Below are positions 17,223-25,596 of a DNA stretch of 46,031 nucleotides, one piece after another. The DNA lies in the NCBI GenBank assembly GCA_934426255.1, contig CAKRYD010000020.1, forward strand, positions 1 to 46,031. The letters are read 5' to 3'. The notes under the pieces were generated by a model. It was not told the origin of the DNA. It made no database searches and saw only the letters and a list, made by a program, of their open reading frames with translations. Position 1 is the first letter of the stretch; each line of letters opens with the position of its first letter. A program made the translations under genes and the position numbers. The stretch is from an uncultured Bacteroidaceae bacterium. GTDB taxonomy: Bacteria > Bacteroidota > Bacteroidia > Bacteroidales > Bacteroidaceae.

Positions 17223-19541
17223 ATGGAAAAAGTTCTGGTGCGCGGACAATTGTCACGTCGCGATTTGCAAGCATTGTTACAACGTGGAAACATGTTGTTT
17301 GTCATAGCTTCGGACATTGACTTGAAGCAGGCAACTGTTGAAGCTGTGCCGAGCAGTGTCTTCCTGTTTCAGGGAGGTTGCCTGCGTAACGGACAAATCA
17401 AAGGCTTCTTTAAGTTCAGGTCTGACAATGAAACCATCTTCGGTGAAGGCTTGGACTTTGCAGAAGGAACCTTGATGAATGTCAAAGCGTTGCGTCCGGA
17501 ATGGTTTGGTGCCGTTGGCAATTATAATGTTCTTACCCATGAGGGGCACGATGATACGGCAGCCATCAACCGCACTATTGCTGTGGCCGAGCGACTTTCC
17601 ATCAAGAAGGTAGAGTTTTCGGCAGTCAATTACTTTTCGACCGGCATAAAGATAAACCGTGGCAATATATGGTTGCAAGGCAGCGGAGCACAGTTGCGCG
17701 AAGACCAATGGAAACGCGGTAAGACGGATATGGATATAGCTGGTGTTGACAATAATCGTGCGGGAATCATATATTGCAAGCGTGGAAGCAGTTGCATTGT
17801 GTGTGGTGAAGACATGGCCGACCCTTTCTACATGTCGGATTTGCAATTGATATGCGACAAACAGGCTCCATCAAGCGGAAAGACAGCGATAGGTATTGAC
17901 TTCAGGGCGTCGGTGAATGCTCCCGCATGGCCGGTTACGTTTGAACGCTGCTATTTCCGTGGTTTCGAGAAAGCTTTTTTCATGAACAGCACACTGGCTT
18001 ATCCGGTAGATTACCTGAAATTCTCCGAGTGTGCTTTTCTTGGCAATGACTATTGCCTTTATGCAGGGGCTACATCAAAGGATTACCAAAAGCAATATGC
18101 CATGGCCCGCCAATGTACTTGGGCATTGGAGTTTATAAACAATCGCTGCCATCACAATGGCATCATCATTTATGCCTGCGTGCAGAAAGGGATGTGTCGC
18201 ATTGAAAACAATAATTGCGAAGGGACATCCGGAGTATCGGGCAACGATGCCGGGCAATACGCAATAGATTTGTTGGCAGGCCAACGGGCGAATGTGGTGG
18301 TCTGCCACAATCATTTTGAACAGAACGCAACGCAACTTGTCAGTGTGGCAAGTACTGATGGTGTTGACAGTAATGTCACAGTGACGCACAACAACATCGA
18401 TGGCACGAGAAAGGGGTTTGACTGCTGCCGCTTTGAGAAGGTCATCCTTTCGACAGATATAAACGCGGAGATAAAAGACTGCCTGGTGGAAAGCGACTTT
18501 TTGACAACACGGCGCTATCTTCTTGCCGGCAATGCGTCGGCTTTTCTCGCCCACACAGGCAAACGTCCGTTATCAGTGGGCAATGGCCGTGTGGTGGAAT
18601 GCACAAGGGTTGACGGTTATCCCGAAACGTTTGTCGATACACCTTCAGGCCGCAAGTGCATGAGTCTGTACTATGCCCACACTTTTTCAACGTCTACCGT
18701 CGTGGCGCAGTCTGTGAAGTATGACCCCGAACTCCTATTCCTGAACATTGAGATACCTTATTATAGGAAGTCTTCTAATGTGTTGTTCAGCCACATATAT
18801 TTGCGAGTAAGTTATATGGATGGCGACAAGGTCTTGTCGGCCTCCGACATGAACCCTCAGTATATGTACTCCAATCGCAATGGGTTCTACCGGCTTCGGT
18901 TACAAGCTTGTTTGGACAAGGTAGACCGGTGCACGGCTGTTTATGTACATATGGCAGTCTATGCCGATGCCAATAATTTAGGTATCGATGGCGTGCTCTA
19001 TCTTGGGCGGCGTGGTTTGTTGCTGTCGGCAGAACGCGTGGACTTGAATTGCAACTTATTGACAAGGTATGATACGGTTATTACGGGTGGGAAGGATGAT
19101 GTGTTCATGCTTTCGGCCGGTGACCGTTTTGTGTCAGGCCGATTTGACATCACCTGTGTCGAGGAAGGCTGCTGCCTGCCTGCTTCTGAGTTTTACTTGG
19201 ACGAGAGCGACAACTGCGTGGTTACGGCAGCCAAGCCCCTTGGTTCTCAGTGGACTGATGGCAAAGTTACTTTCAGACTTCTTGAGACTGTCAAGACCGA
19301 GAGACCTGATTATGCGAAGATGAAATATCGTATCAATGTGCCACTGTCTGCGATTCGCAGCGGAAGCCGGTTTAGGAGCAAAGCTCCGGTGTTGCTGGGT
19401 AAAGGCAGCGGAACGGAAGAAGACCTGTCGTCAGACATAGTAAAGCATCTTTGCCCCGGCTCAGTATTCTTCGATACGGGCAAAGATGCTTCTTATGTAT
19501 TGGATAAAAACGGGCAGTGGAAAAAGGCTTCCCGCAAATAA
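17223..19541 (+). CDS. Right-handed beta-helix protein (pectate-lyase-3 / tail-spike-like)
   Basis: 772 aa, with no signal peptide or membrane helix. Residues about 75-130 carry the pectate-lyase-3/glycosyl-hydrolase-28-related opening: RPEWFGAVG, then HDDTAAINRTIAVAERL, the acidic helix capping such beta helices. Asn- and aromatic-rich rungs follow to about 420 (for example FINNRCHHNGIIIY, IENNNCEGTSG, THNNIDG), then beta-rich C-terminal domains. The fold is typical of polysaccharide lyases and phage tail spikes, but no catalytic residues can be assigned and no phage genes flank it. Lacking a signal peptide, it either acts in the cytoplasm or leaves by an unseen route. A 14-bp inverted repeat lies in its 3' coding part. 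It converges on the oxidoreductase gene 7 bp away. Confidence 0.75.
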   Translation: MEKVLVRGQLSRRDLQALLQRGNMLFVIASDIDLKQATVEAVPSSVFLFQGGCLRNGQIKGFFKFRSDNETIFGEGLDFAEGTLMNVKALRPEWFGAVGNYNVLTHEGHDDTAAINRTIAVAERLSIKKVEFSAVNYFSTGIKINRGNIWLQGSGAQLREDQWKRGKTDMDIAGVDNNRAGIIYCKRGSSCIVCGEDMADPFYMSDLQLICDKQAPSSGKTAIGIDFRASVNAPAWPVTFERCYFRGFEKAFFMNSTLAYPVDYLKFSECAFLGNDYCLYAGATSKDYQKQYAMARQCTWALEFINNRCHHNGIIIYACVQKGMCRIENNNCEGTSGVSGNDAGQYAIDLLAGQRANVVVCHNHFEQNATQLVSVASTDGVDSNVTVTHNNIDGTRKGFDCCRFEKVILSTDINAEIKDCLVESDFLTTRRYLLAGNASAFLAHTGKRPLSVGNGRVVECTRVDGYPETFVDTPSGRKCMSLYYAHTFSTSTVVAQSVKYDPELLFLNIEIPYYRKSSNVLFSHIYLRVSYMDGDKVLSASDMNPQYMYSNRNGFYRLRLQACLDKVDRCTAVYVHMAVYADANNLGIDGVLYLGRRGLLLSAERVDLNCNLLTRYDTVITGGKDDVFMLSAGDRFVSGRFDITCVEEGCCLPASEFYLDESDNCVVTAAKPLGSQWTDGKVTFRLLETVKTERPDYAKMKYRINVPLSAIRSGSRFRSKAPVLLGKGSGTEEDLSSDIVKHLCPGSVFFDTGKDASYVLDKNGQWKKASRK
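19443..19491. repeat. Perfect 14-bp inverted repeat inside coding sequence
   Basis: Arms AAGCATCTTTGCCC (19443-19456) and GGGCAAAGATGCTT (19478-19491), loop 21 bp, near the 3' end of the beta-helix gene, about 50 bp before its stop. No T-run follows, so it is not a standard terminator. Confidence 0.85.
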
Positions 19542-19548
19542 GTGTTAT

Positions 19549-20514
19549 CTATATTGATTTTAAAGCCTTATCGGCAATGCGTGCAACAAGTAAGGAATGG
19601 CTCAGAAAGTGGTTCATCTGCTGATAATCATTGCTGCGGTAAATCTGCTCGAAAGCACGGAATTCGTCAACCATTCTATGGTTGGCAGGCGAAATGCTTA
19701 CTACTTGTGACTTGCCATTGACGCTTATTTCCAATTTCTCAAGGTTGTCTGGCGAACCGTCAATACGTAGCCATCCTTTTTCACCTTGTATAATGTCAAA
19801 ACACGGACTGTAGGAGTCTTTTGCGGCATTGCATGTGGCGATAAAGTCCGGATATTGCAATATGGCAGTTCCGGATGTATCTATGCTGTTGTAGCCCTTG
19901 TTGGCAAAATACCTTACATATGCCGGTTCTCCAAACAGACTTGCAACAAAATTCAGATTGTAGATGTTTAAATCAAGAAGTGTTCCTCCTGCACATTCAG
20001 GACTGAATACGGGTGCGATGTCATGTTTTAGGTAACGGTCGTAGCGCGAAGAATATTTGGAGTAATTGCACTGGATGAGACGTATTCGGCCAATCTGCGG
20101 AAGCAGCTCCTGTTTCAGTTGAACGAAGAAGGGAGCGTGTAGAAACGTCAAGGCTTCGAATACGTAGAGATGGCTTTCGTGTGCCAAGGCAGCCAGACTT
20201 TCAGCTTCGGCCTCGGTTACGCACATCGGCTTTTCAACAATCAAGTGCTTTCCGGCCTGCAGAGCCTTGCGGCCATACTCGTAGTGAACGCTGTTGATAT
20301 TGGCAATATAGACGAAGTCGGCATCACCGTGTTTCAGCATCTCGTCATAGTCGGTATAGATACTTGCGATGTGATATTGATTGGCTAATTGCCGGGCTTT
20401 CGTAATGCTTTGAGATCGGGAGAAAATAGCTGTAACTTCAATTTCAGGCACATATCGCAAGGCTTGTAGTGCCTCGCCAACAATCATGCCTGTGCCTGCA
20501 ATGGCTAATTTCAT
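19549..20514 (-). CDS. Gfo/Idh/MocA family oxidoreductase
   Basis: 321 aa. The N-terminal Rossmann fold has AIAGTGMIVGEAL (glycine-rich NAD(P) loop, residues 4-16) and the family Glu-Lys-Pro motif in HLIVEKPMCVTEAEA (about 92-98), where Lys95 or so contacts cofactor and substrate. The C-terminal alpha/beta domain includes SPECAGGTLLDLNIYNL, a conserved substrate-site segment with the structural aspartate. Members oxidise or reduce sugars and other polyols; the substrate here cannot be read. It follows the CotH-like gene by 16 bp on the same strand, so the two are probably co-transcribed. Confidence 0.92.
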   Translation of the reverse strand: MKLAIAGTGMIVGEALQALRYVPEIEVTAIFSRSQSITKARQLANQYHIASIYTDYDEMLKHGDADFVYIANINSVHYEYGRKALQAGKHLIVEKPMCVTEAEAESLAALAHESHLYVFEALTFLHAPFFVQLKQELLPQIGRIRLIQCNYSKYSSRYDRYLKHDIAPVFSPECAGGTLLDLNIYNLNFVASLFGEPAYVRYFANKGYNSIDTSGTAILQYPDFIATCNAAKDSYSPCFDIIQGEKGWLRIDGSPDNLEKLEISVNGKSQVVSISPANHRMVDEFRAFEQIYRSNDYQQMNHFLSHSLLVARIADKALKSI

Positions 20515-20530
20515 GGCTGTAGTTCAGATA

Positions 20531-22492
20531 TTATTGAATCAATACTTTTTTCCTGACATCTTTACCATCGGGTTCAGTCACTTTCACGATATAGAAGCCT
20601 GCCGGAATCTGCAAGTCCTCGTTGGCCTGCGATGTCTTGCGGCTGACAATGCAGGTGCCATCAAGCTTATATACCTGTAGTAGGCTTCCTTCCTTGAAGT
20701 TGCGTATCATGATGCAGCGCTCGCCGCCGTTGATGTTCCCAATTGAGGCATCGGCCAAATCGGTGACGGCTGTGGGTATCAATCCTATCTTGTTGTCCAT
20801 CCAGGCAATGCGCTTGCCTATCCAGTCTTTTACAAAGTCAACTTCGGCCTTGTAGGATCCGCGTGCGGCTACTGTCAGTGTCACAATTGTGTTTAGTGTT
20901 TTCCAACGTGTATAATGAAGCTTTTGCGAGGCATCAACGGCCTTTGCTATGCTGTCGATATAGGTGGTGAAATGCTCTGCTGTGAAGTCGTTGTTGTTTC
21001 GGGCTTCACTCCAATATGCAGACATCTCCTTTTTCGTCACACCGAGAATACGGTTCAGCATCTGTTTCATGCCGGAAACGGTCGAGCACTTATCGCTCAA
21101 ACTAACAAACGTTGTCATTGAATTGATGGGGTAGGTGCGGCTGTCATTGTCGAAAGCCAAATCACAATCCCATAAAGGCGAAGTATAGAACTTGGGGTCG
21201 TTGCGTTTCTTGTACATGTGTACACTGAAATAAGCATCTGTGTTGCCGGTGAATTCCATGCCGATAAAGCGTTTTAGGTAAGACTCTACATCCAGCAGAC
21301 TTGCGAAGCCAACATTGGGATCAGTATATGAATTTAGGAAAGTGCGGCTTTCAAACCGGTCGTATGCGTTTTTGATGTATTGAGCCTGCGTAGGAGTAAT
21401 CTCATCATCTTTGGGGTATTTGATGGTAACAGGCGTCCCGAAGCGTGCCGAATAGAATTTTGATTTTTCCTGGTTAGCATAATTATCCACTTCAATGAAA
21501 TAACCGCCGCTCAAATTGGGAAGACTGTTGTCCTCGGGGGTCATTTCTTCAACATCAATGCGATTCTTTTTCACTTCAAGCTGGTCGGTCAGCTGATAAA
21601 TGCCTTTGTATTCACCGTTCAGAAAGACATCCACCAAGGTGCAAGCCGGTGTGTAAGGCAATTTCAGCAGACGGCTGGCTTCGAATGCGATTAGGTTACG
21701 CATCAAAGTCTTGTCGCGATAGGTGTTGATGAGCGTCCATTTCTTGGCCTTGGCAGGAAAGCCGAGAACGCGTTTTTTATGGAATAATTTCAGCTTGTAT
21801 GGTTTTTGTGGAAAAGTCCAGCTGCCATTACCTCGGCCGCGAATATCTAAGCTGTCGGAATAGATGCTTTTCCCGCCATCAGAAATGATAGATACGACCC
21901 CTTGCTGATAAATTTCCTTGGAAGTAATGTCACCGCCCTTTTCTGTGTGTATGGTTACAACGGGAAGGCTTCCGGGAATATACAGTTGGCTGTCGTCGCC
22001 ATCGGCTTTGGTACCGTAGAACTTGATTTCGGAAATATTGCAACGCGATTCATTGGGACCAACATAACGTACATAGCGGAAAGCACGACTGCAATAAACA
22101 TTGCAAAAGCTGAGCCGGGTGTCAGGTACTTCCTTAGGAAGCACAAACAAAGGAATGGCATCGCTAAAGTCCGGTTGGTTGGCTCCTTCGAAAACGCCAA
22201 GTTCCAAACGTGAACCCCAATTCTGGCGAGGGCGATAATAGATTCTTGTTATGACGTGCTTGTCTCCCAAATCCAGACCGACCCATCCGTAGCTGCGTTG
22301 ATAAGAAGCATAGAAAGTGTTGGGGTCATTGTCAAAAGCATTAGCAGGTGTATTGACTGTTGTTGAAGGTTTACCCGTTGAATAATCAACAGATGTAGTC
22401 CCCATAGGCTTTCCTGTGAGTTGAGTAGTTTGTGCTGTCAAAAGCAGCGGTATCATTGCAAGGAAAGCAACTATAAAAATAAGACGGTTCAT
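20531..22492 (-). CDS. CotH-like kinase with F5/8C domain and T9SS sorting domain
   Basis: 653 aa. Signal peptide 1-20 (ending LLLTAQ). A discoidin/F5-8C domain at about 28-160 (NAFDNDPNTFYASY, GWVGLDLGDK, RYVRYVGPNES) suggests glycan binding. The CotH domain spans about 180-510: DIRGRGNGSW near 215, KKWTLINTYRDKTLMRN, VFLNGEYKGIYQLTDQ, and WDCDLAFDND near 440, where the paired Asp residues match the metal-binding motif of CotH protein kinases. A C-terminal type A sorting domain (IPAGFYIVKV then KKVLIQ at the end) marks it as a T9SS substrate. It is thus a surface CotH-family protein, possibly phosphorylating secreted proteins. A near-consensus promoter lies 33 bp upstream. Confidence 0.9.
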   Translation of the reverse strand: MNRLIFIVAFLAMIPLLLTAQTTQLTGKPMGTTSVDYSTGKPSTTVNTPANAFDNDPNTFYASYQRSYGWVGLDLGDKHVITRIYYRPRQNWGSRLELGVFEGANQPDFSDAIPLFVLPKEVPDTRLSFCNVYCSRAFRYVRYVGPNESRCNISEIKFYGTKADGDDSQLYIPGSLPVVTIHTEKGGDITSKEIYQQGVVSIISDGGKSIYSDSLDIRGRGNGSWTFPQKPYKLKLFHKKRVLGFPAKAKKWTLINTYRDKTLMRNLIAFEASRLLKLPYTPACTLVDVFLNGEYKGIYQLTDQLEVKKNRIDVEEMTPEDNSLPNLSGGYFIEVDNYANQEKSKFYSARFGTPVTIKYPKDDEITPTQAQYIKNAYDRFESRTFLNSYTDPNVGFASLLDVESYLKRFIGMEFTGNTDAYFSVHMYKKRNDPKFYTSPLWDCDLAFDNDSRTYPINSMTTFVSLSDKCSTVSGMKQMLNRILGVTKKEMSAYWSEARNNNDFTAEHFTTYIDSIAKAVDASQKLHYTRWKTLNTIVTLTVAARGSYKAEVDFVKDWIGKRIAWMDNKIGLIPTAVTDLADASIGNINGGERCIMIRNFKEGSLLQVYKLDGTCIVSRKTSQANEDLQIPAGFYIVKVTEPDGKDVRKKVLIQ

Positions 22493-22524
22493 AGAAGTAC
22501 TATATGAATTGTTATTTCCTGCCG

Positions 22525-22532
22525 TAAAGATA
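22525..22532 (-). promoter_or_regulatory. Possible promoter -7 element for the CotH-like gene
   Basis: Minus strand TATCTTTA, one base off TAnnTTTG, 32 bp upstream of the start. Confidence 0.35.
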
Positions 22533-22637
22533 GCTGTTTTTCTGCGTTACATGTGCTTAACAGCGAGTTGTAAGGCGAAAAAAGAAGAAAAATGAAAGTT
22601 TTTGAGCCTATTTTGTAATGAACACTCTGCAATCCGA

Positions 22638-23315
22638 TTACTTCACAAATTTGTAAAGTCGTTTTGCTTCGGCACGATATATCAAATTGAAATGCCACCA
22701 TTCGGTTCTTAATGGCTTGAAGCCTGCTTCGCGCATCACTTTGCGCAGCAACCTTCTGTTTTGAAGGGCAGTTTGGCTTATCTTATATTGCTTGGTTAAT
22801 TCGGTTTCTCTGTCAATGTGTGAAACCGGGCTCATGCAATCAACTTTTGTCCCCATTTCGAGCGTATCTCCTTTGGAGTTGCAAATGGAAATGTCCACGG
22901 CCATGCCATAATTATGTAATCCCCCACCTCGAGCAGGGTTGCTCACGTAGTTTTGTACCGCTGTACCTTTGACCTTATTCCACATCTTTTGCTGTATGTG
23001 CATGGGGCGGCATGCATCGAAGACAATGAGACTAAGGTCGGGGCGTTCTCTTTTTAGTTTTTTTTGGGCAATGGCAAGTGCCTTTGCTGCTTTGGGGTGA
23101 AGATAGGCACGAGCTAAGTCGGTGTATAGAATCTGGCCGGTAAAGTTGTCCGGACGGCTATACATCAGACTAATTCGTATAGTTGAATCAATGGTCTGTA
23201 TATCGACCATGCCCTGTTTCAACATGGACTGTTCGGTAGGTGATAATTTCGTAGGTTGATTGCTGTTGGCCGGTTTCCCGTATAAAAGGCATAGGATAAG
23301 TAATAGGTAAAGCAT
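22638..23315 (-). CDS. D-Ala-D-Ala dipeptidase, VanX family
   Basis: 225 aa from the ATG at 23315; longer frame to 23441 lies inside the upstream gene. A hydrophobic N-terminus (residues 1-17) suggests export or anchoring, so it acts in the periplasm rather than in the cytoplasm as true VanX. Peptidase family M15D zinc motifs are present: GLHNYGMAVDIS near 128-139 (SxHxxGxAxD type) and EWWHF near 205-209, with the conserved arginine in FDACRP. It hydrolyses D-Ala-D-Ala dipeptide, or trims cell-wall peptides. Last gene of the mlaE-mlaF-yhhN operon, starting 2 bp after yhhN. No other van genes are near, so it is likely a wall-recycling enzyme, not a resistance determinant. Confidence 0.9.
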   Translation of the reverse strand: MLYLLLILCLLYGKPANSNQPTKLSPTEQSMLKQGMVDIQTIDSTIRISLMYSRPDNFTGQILYTDLARAYLHPKAAKALAIAQKKLKRERPDLSLIVFDACRPMHIQQKMWNKVKGTAVQNYVSNPARGGGLHNYGMAVDISICNSKGDTLEMGTKVDCMSPVSHIDRETELTKQYKISQTALQNRRLLRKVMREAGFKPLRTEWWHFNLIYRAEAKRLYKFVK

Positions 23316-23317
23316 AA

Positions 23318-23965
23318 TTATCGTCTTGAACGCAATGCGCCCAAATAAATCAAGCCTTGGGCGGAATAGTAGGTGACCATTATCAAAAAGCCTGGCAGAG
23401 GCAAGGTAAACTTGTTGACTCCCAGAATAAAATCGGAACATACAAATAGGGCGGCACCATAGAGATAAAGCTTATTCTGTTGCTGTGCAGCAAGAAAAAA
23501 CATGGAAAGTATGAGCAGCATGTATAGGCTTGTAGCATAGAGCAAGAAACCATGAGGAACATGACTCAGAATACTGAAAACTGAGGCGAGCGATAGTAGG
23601 ACTGTTGCTATCAATGTACGGAGCAGTTTAGGCTTTTCAATAGATAATTTCTTTCGGATTTGTGTGGCGAAAAAAACGATAAAGCAGATGTGTGCCAAGG
23701 CAAACATGGCCATTTGGCATAGAAAGTTCCTCTCTGCACCTGCAACATCACCAAAAGCTGAGAATAAGAAAGCCAAGGCTATCATCTTGTTGCAATACAT
23801 GAAAGCTGATAAAGAGAGAAACGCAACTGGAAATGCTAATTTGAAAGGAATGGTAATCGGAATGAAATATATTAAGGACAGGAATAGAAAAAGGAAAAGC
23901 GCGTATATCGGTTTGGACGAGTATACTTCGTGCGGTAAAGGTGCTTTTTTATTAAATAGCTTCAT
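23318..23965 (-). CDS. YhhN/TMEM86 family lysoplasmalogenase-like membrane protein
   Basis: 215 aa from the ATG at 23965. About eight hydrophobic helices. Family motifs visible: FGDVAGAERNFL (first Asp, about 69), FVCSDFILGVNKF (second Asp, about 180) and MVTYYSAQGLIYLGAL at the C-terminus, the three conserved blocks of YhhN. Members cleave the vinyl-ether bond of lysoplasmalogens; anaerobes often make plasmalogens. Its start overlaps the mlaF end by 14 bp and it is followed directly by the VanX-like gene, so it is translated together with a lipid-transport ATPase. Confidence 0.88.
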   Translation of the reverse strand: MKLFNKKAPLPHEVYSSKPIYALFLFLFLSLIYFIPITIPFKLAFPVAFLSLSAFMYCNKMIALAFLFSAFGDVAGAERNFLCQMAMFALAHICFIVFFATQIRKKLSIEKPKLLRTLIATVLLSLASVFSILSHVPHGFLLYATSLYMLLILSMFFLAAQQQNKLYLYGAALFVCSDFILGVNKFTLPLPGFLIMVTYYSAQGLIYLGALRSRR

Positions 23966-24722
23966 GTTTTTCCATTGATTTGCGAAGCTGTTTGCTGAAG
24001 TCGGAAGCAAAGATGAAATCGTTTAGCCGCTCATTGTCCGAAGTCAGAATCTCATTACTGTTTCCTTGCCATTCTTTATGGCCTTGGTAGATGTATAAGA
24101 TGTTTTCACCAATACCCATTACCGAATTCATATCGTGCGTATTGATAATTGTTGTCATGTCGTTTTCAACAGTTATCTCATGAATCAACTTGTCTATGAC
24201 TAGGGAAGTTTTTGGATCTAACCCTGAATTGGGCTCATCGCAAAACAGATATTTTGGTTGCATGGAAATTGCGCGCGCAATGGCGGCACGTTTTTGCATG
24301 CCTCCACTTAGTTCTGCTGGAAATTTTTGTTGCGCGTCAATGAGGTTGACTCGATCCAAACACTCTTGTGCACGCTTTTTACGATCCTTGTAAGAAAGAG
24401 GAGAGAACATGTCCAAGGGAAACATTACGTTTTCCAATACAGTCAAGGAATCGAACAATGCCGACCCTTGGAAAAGCATTCCCATTTCGCGGCGGAGCAT
24501 GGTGCGTTCGTTCTTGTTCATTTGAACCAAATCGCGTCCGTCATATAAAATTTGGCCGGATGTTGGTGGAATGAGGCCGACCAAGCAATTCATCAAGACG
24601 GTTTTGCCCGAACCGCTTTGGCCGATAATCAAATTGGTTTTACCATCATAAAATACGCAGTCTATTCCATGCAGCACTTTTTTGTCAGGAAACTCCTTGC
24701 TTAGGGCTTTTATTTCAATCAT
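23952..24722 (-). CDS. mlaF: Phospholipid ABC transporter ATPase MlaF
   Basis: 256 aa. A complete ABC nucleotide-binding domain: Walker A GQSGSGKT (34-41), Q-loop MLFQGSALFDSLTV, signature LSGGM, Walker B LFCDEPNSGLD, switch histidine NTHD. The FQGSALFDSLTVLENV stretch is characteristic of MlaF/MceG-type ATPases. With the permease encoded 4 bp upstream it powers phospholipid movement between the membranes to maintain outer-membrane asymmetry. The mce-domain MlaD gene is not adjacent; in many Bacteroidetes it lies elsewhere. Confidence 0.95.
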   Translation of the reverse strand: MIEIKALSKEFPDKKVLHGIDCVFYDGKTNLIIGQSGSGKTVLMNCLVGLIPPTSGQILYDGRDLVQMNKNERTMLRREMGMLFQGSALFDSLTVLENVMFPLDMFSPLSYKDRKKRAQECLDRVNLIDAQQKFPAELSGGMQKRAAIARAISMQPKYLFCDEPNSGLDPKTSLVIDKLIHEITVENDMTTIINTHDMNSVMGIGENILYIYQGHKEWQGNSNEILTSDNERLNDFIFASDFSKQLRKSMEKHEAI

Positions 24723-24726
24723 GATA

Positions 24727-25473
24727 TTATGAGAGAATTTTAGTCAGGAATATATCAGAAAAAAGAATCAAGACGCTACTTGAAACGACAGCATTTGTAC
24801 TGGCTTTCCCTACTTCGATGGAGCCTCCTTTTACAAAATATCCATAGTAGGATGAAACACTGGCGATGATGAAAGCGAAGAACAAAGATTTGATTACTCC
24901 CATCCAGAAGAACCATTGCGTGAAATCATGCTGCATGCCTGCTGTTAAATCGGCAGGAGTGATGATTTGTCCCAGGTAGGCTGTTGCATAAGCTCCTACA
25001 ATGCCCGATGATACACTGAAAATGACCAAGATCGGAATCATTGTGATGATTGCTGCAATTTTGGGTAAAATTAGATAGCATGCCGAGTTGACTCCCATTA
25101 TTTCTAAAGCATCAATCTGCTGAGTTACACGCATAGAACCTAATTCGGAGGCAATGTTTGAACCTATTTTGCCCGCAAGAATCAGACACATGATGGATGA
25201 CGAAAACTCTAAAAGCAGTATTTCGCGCGTTGTATAGCCTGAGACCCATAGAGGCATCCAAGCACTTTGTACATTTACCTTGATCTGAATGCAAATGACG
25301 GCTCCTATAAAGAATGAAATAAGTAGAACTATGCCAATAGAATTTATTCCTAACTGATAAATCTCGGTGTAATACTTTTTGAAGAACATGCGCATGCGCT
25401 CGGGTCGTTGAAACGTGCGCCCCATTAATAACAGGTATCTGCCTAATGAAAACAATAATGAATGAACTAGCAT
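24727..25473 (-). CDS. mlaE: MlaE family ABC transporter permease
   Basis: 248 aa from the ATG at 25473. The frame is open to 25524, but a promoter element (25486-25493) lies downstream of those earlier starts, and homologues begin about 15 residues before LLLMGRTF. Residues about 40-248 have five or six helices with the MlaE signatures GAVICIQIKVN, LLEFSSSIMCLILAGKIGS and ELGSMRVTQQIDALEIMGV, where the last is the cytoplasmic coupling helix. Forms the membrane part of the Mla phospholipid transporter with MlaF. The leader seems only a few nucleotides long. Confidence 0.93.
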   Translation of the reverse strand: MLVHSLLFSLGRYLLLMGRTFQRPERMRMFFKKYYTEIYQLGINSIGIVLLISFFIGAVICIQIKVNVQSAWMPLWVSGYTTREILLLEFSSSIMCLILAGKIGSNIASELGSMRVTQQIDALEIMGVNSACYLILPKIAAIITMIPILVIFSVSSGIVGAYATAYLGQIITPADLTAGMQHDFTQWFFWMGVIKSLFFAFIIASVSSYYGYFVKGGSIEVGKASTNAVVSSSVLILFSDIFLTKILS

Positions 25474-25485
25474 TTCATTTTTTTG

Positions 25486-25493
25486 CAAAGGTA
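25486..25493 (-). promoter_or_regulatory. Promoter -7 element for the mlaE operon
   Basis: Minus strand TACCTTTG followed by CA, only 12 bp from the ATG at 25473, implying a very short 5' leader. Confidence 0.6.
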
Positions 25494-25567
25494 ATGAAAA
25501 GCTCATGATTACTCTTGCAAACATAAAAAACTTTTCGCCATGTGCCAGGTATTAAAGACAAAATCGC

Positions 25568-25575
25568 TACTTTTG
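25568..25575 (+). promoter_or_regulatory. Promoter -7 element for lptB
   Basis: TACTTTTG followed by CG, 21 bp before the ATG at 25597; supports that start over the upstream ATG at 25540. Confidence 0.6.
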
Positions 25576-25596
25576 CGCCGAAACAGCAAAACTGGT

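Noticed and set aside
17223..19541. Prophage remnant
   Set aside because: The beta-helix fold is seen in tail spikes, but no capsid, terminase, integrase or other phage genes flank it.
22638..23315. Vancomycin-resistance gene
   Set aside because: VanX-type fold only; no other van genes or regulators, and the N-terminus suggests export.
25474..25524. Upstream starts for mlaE
   Set aside because: The earlier ATG/other start codons lie upstream of the -7 promoter element, so they would not be transcribed from it.
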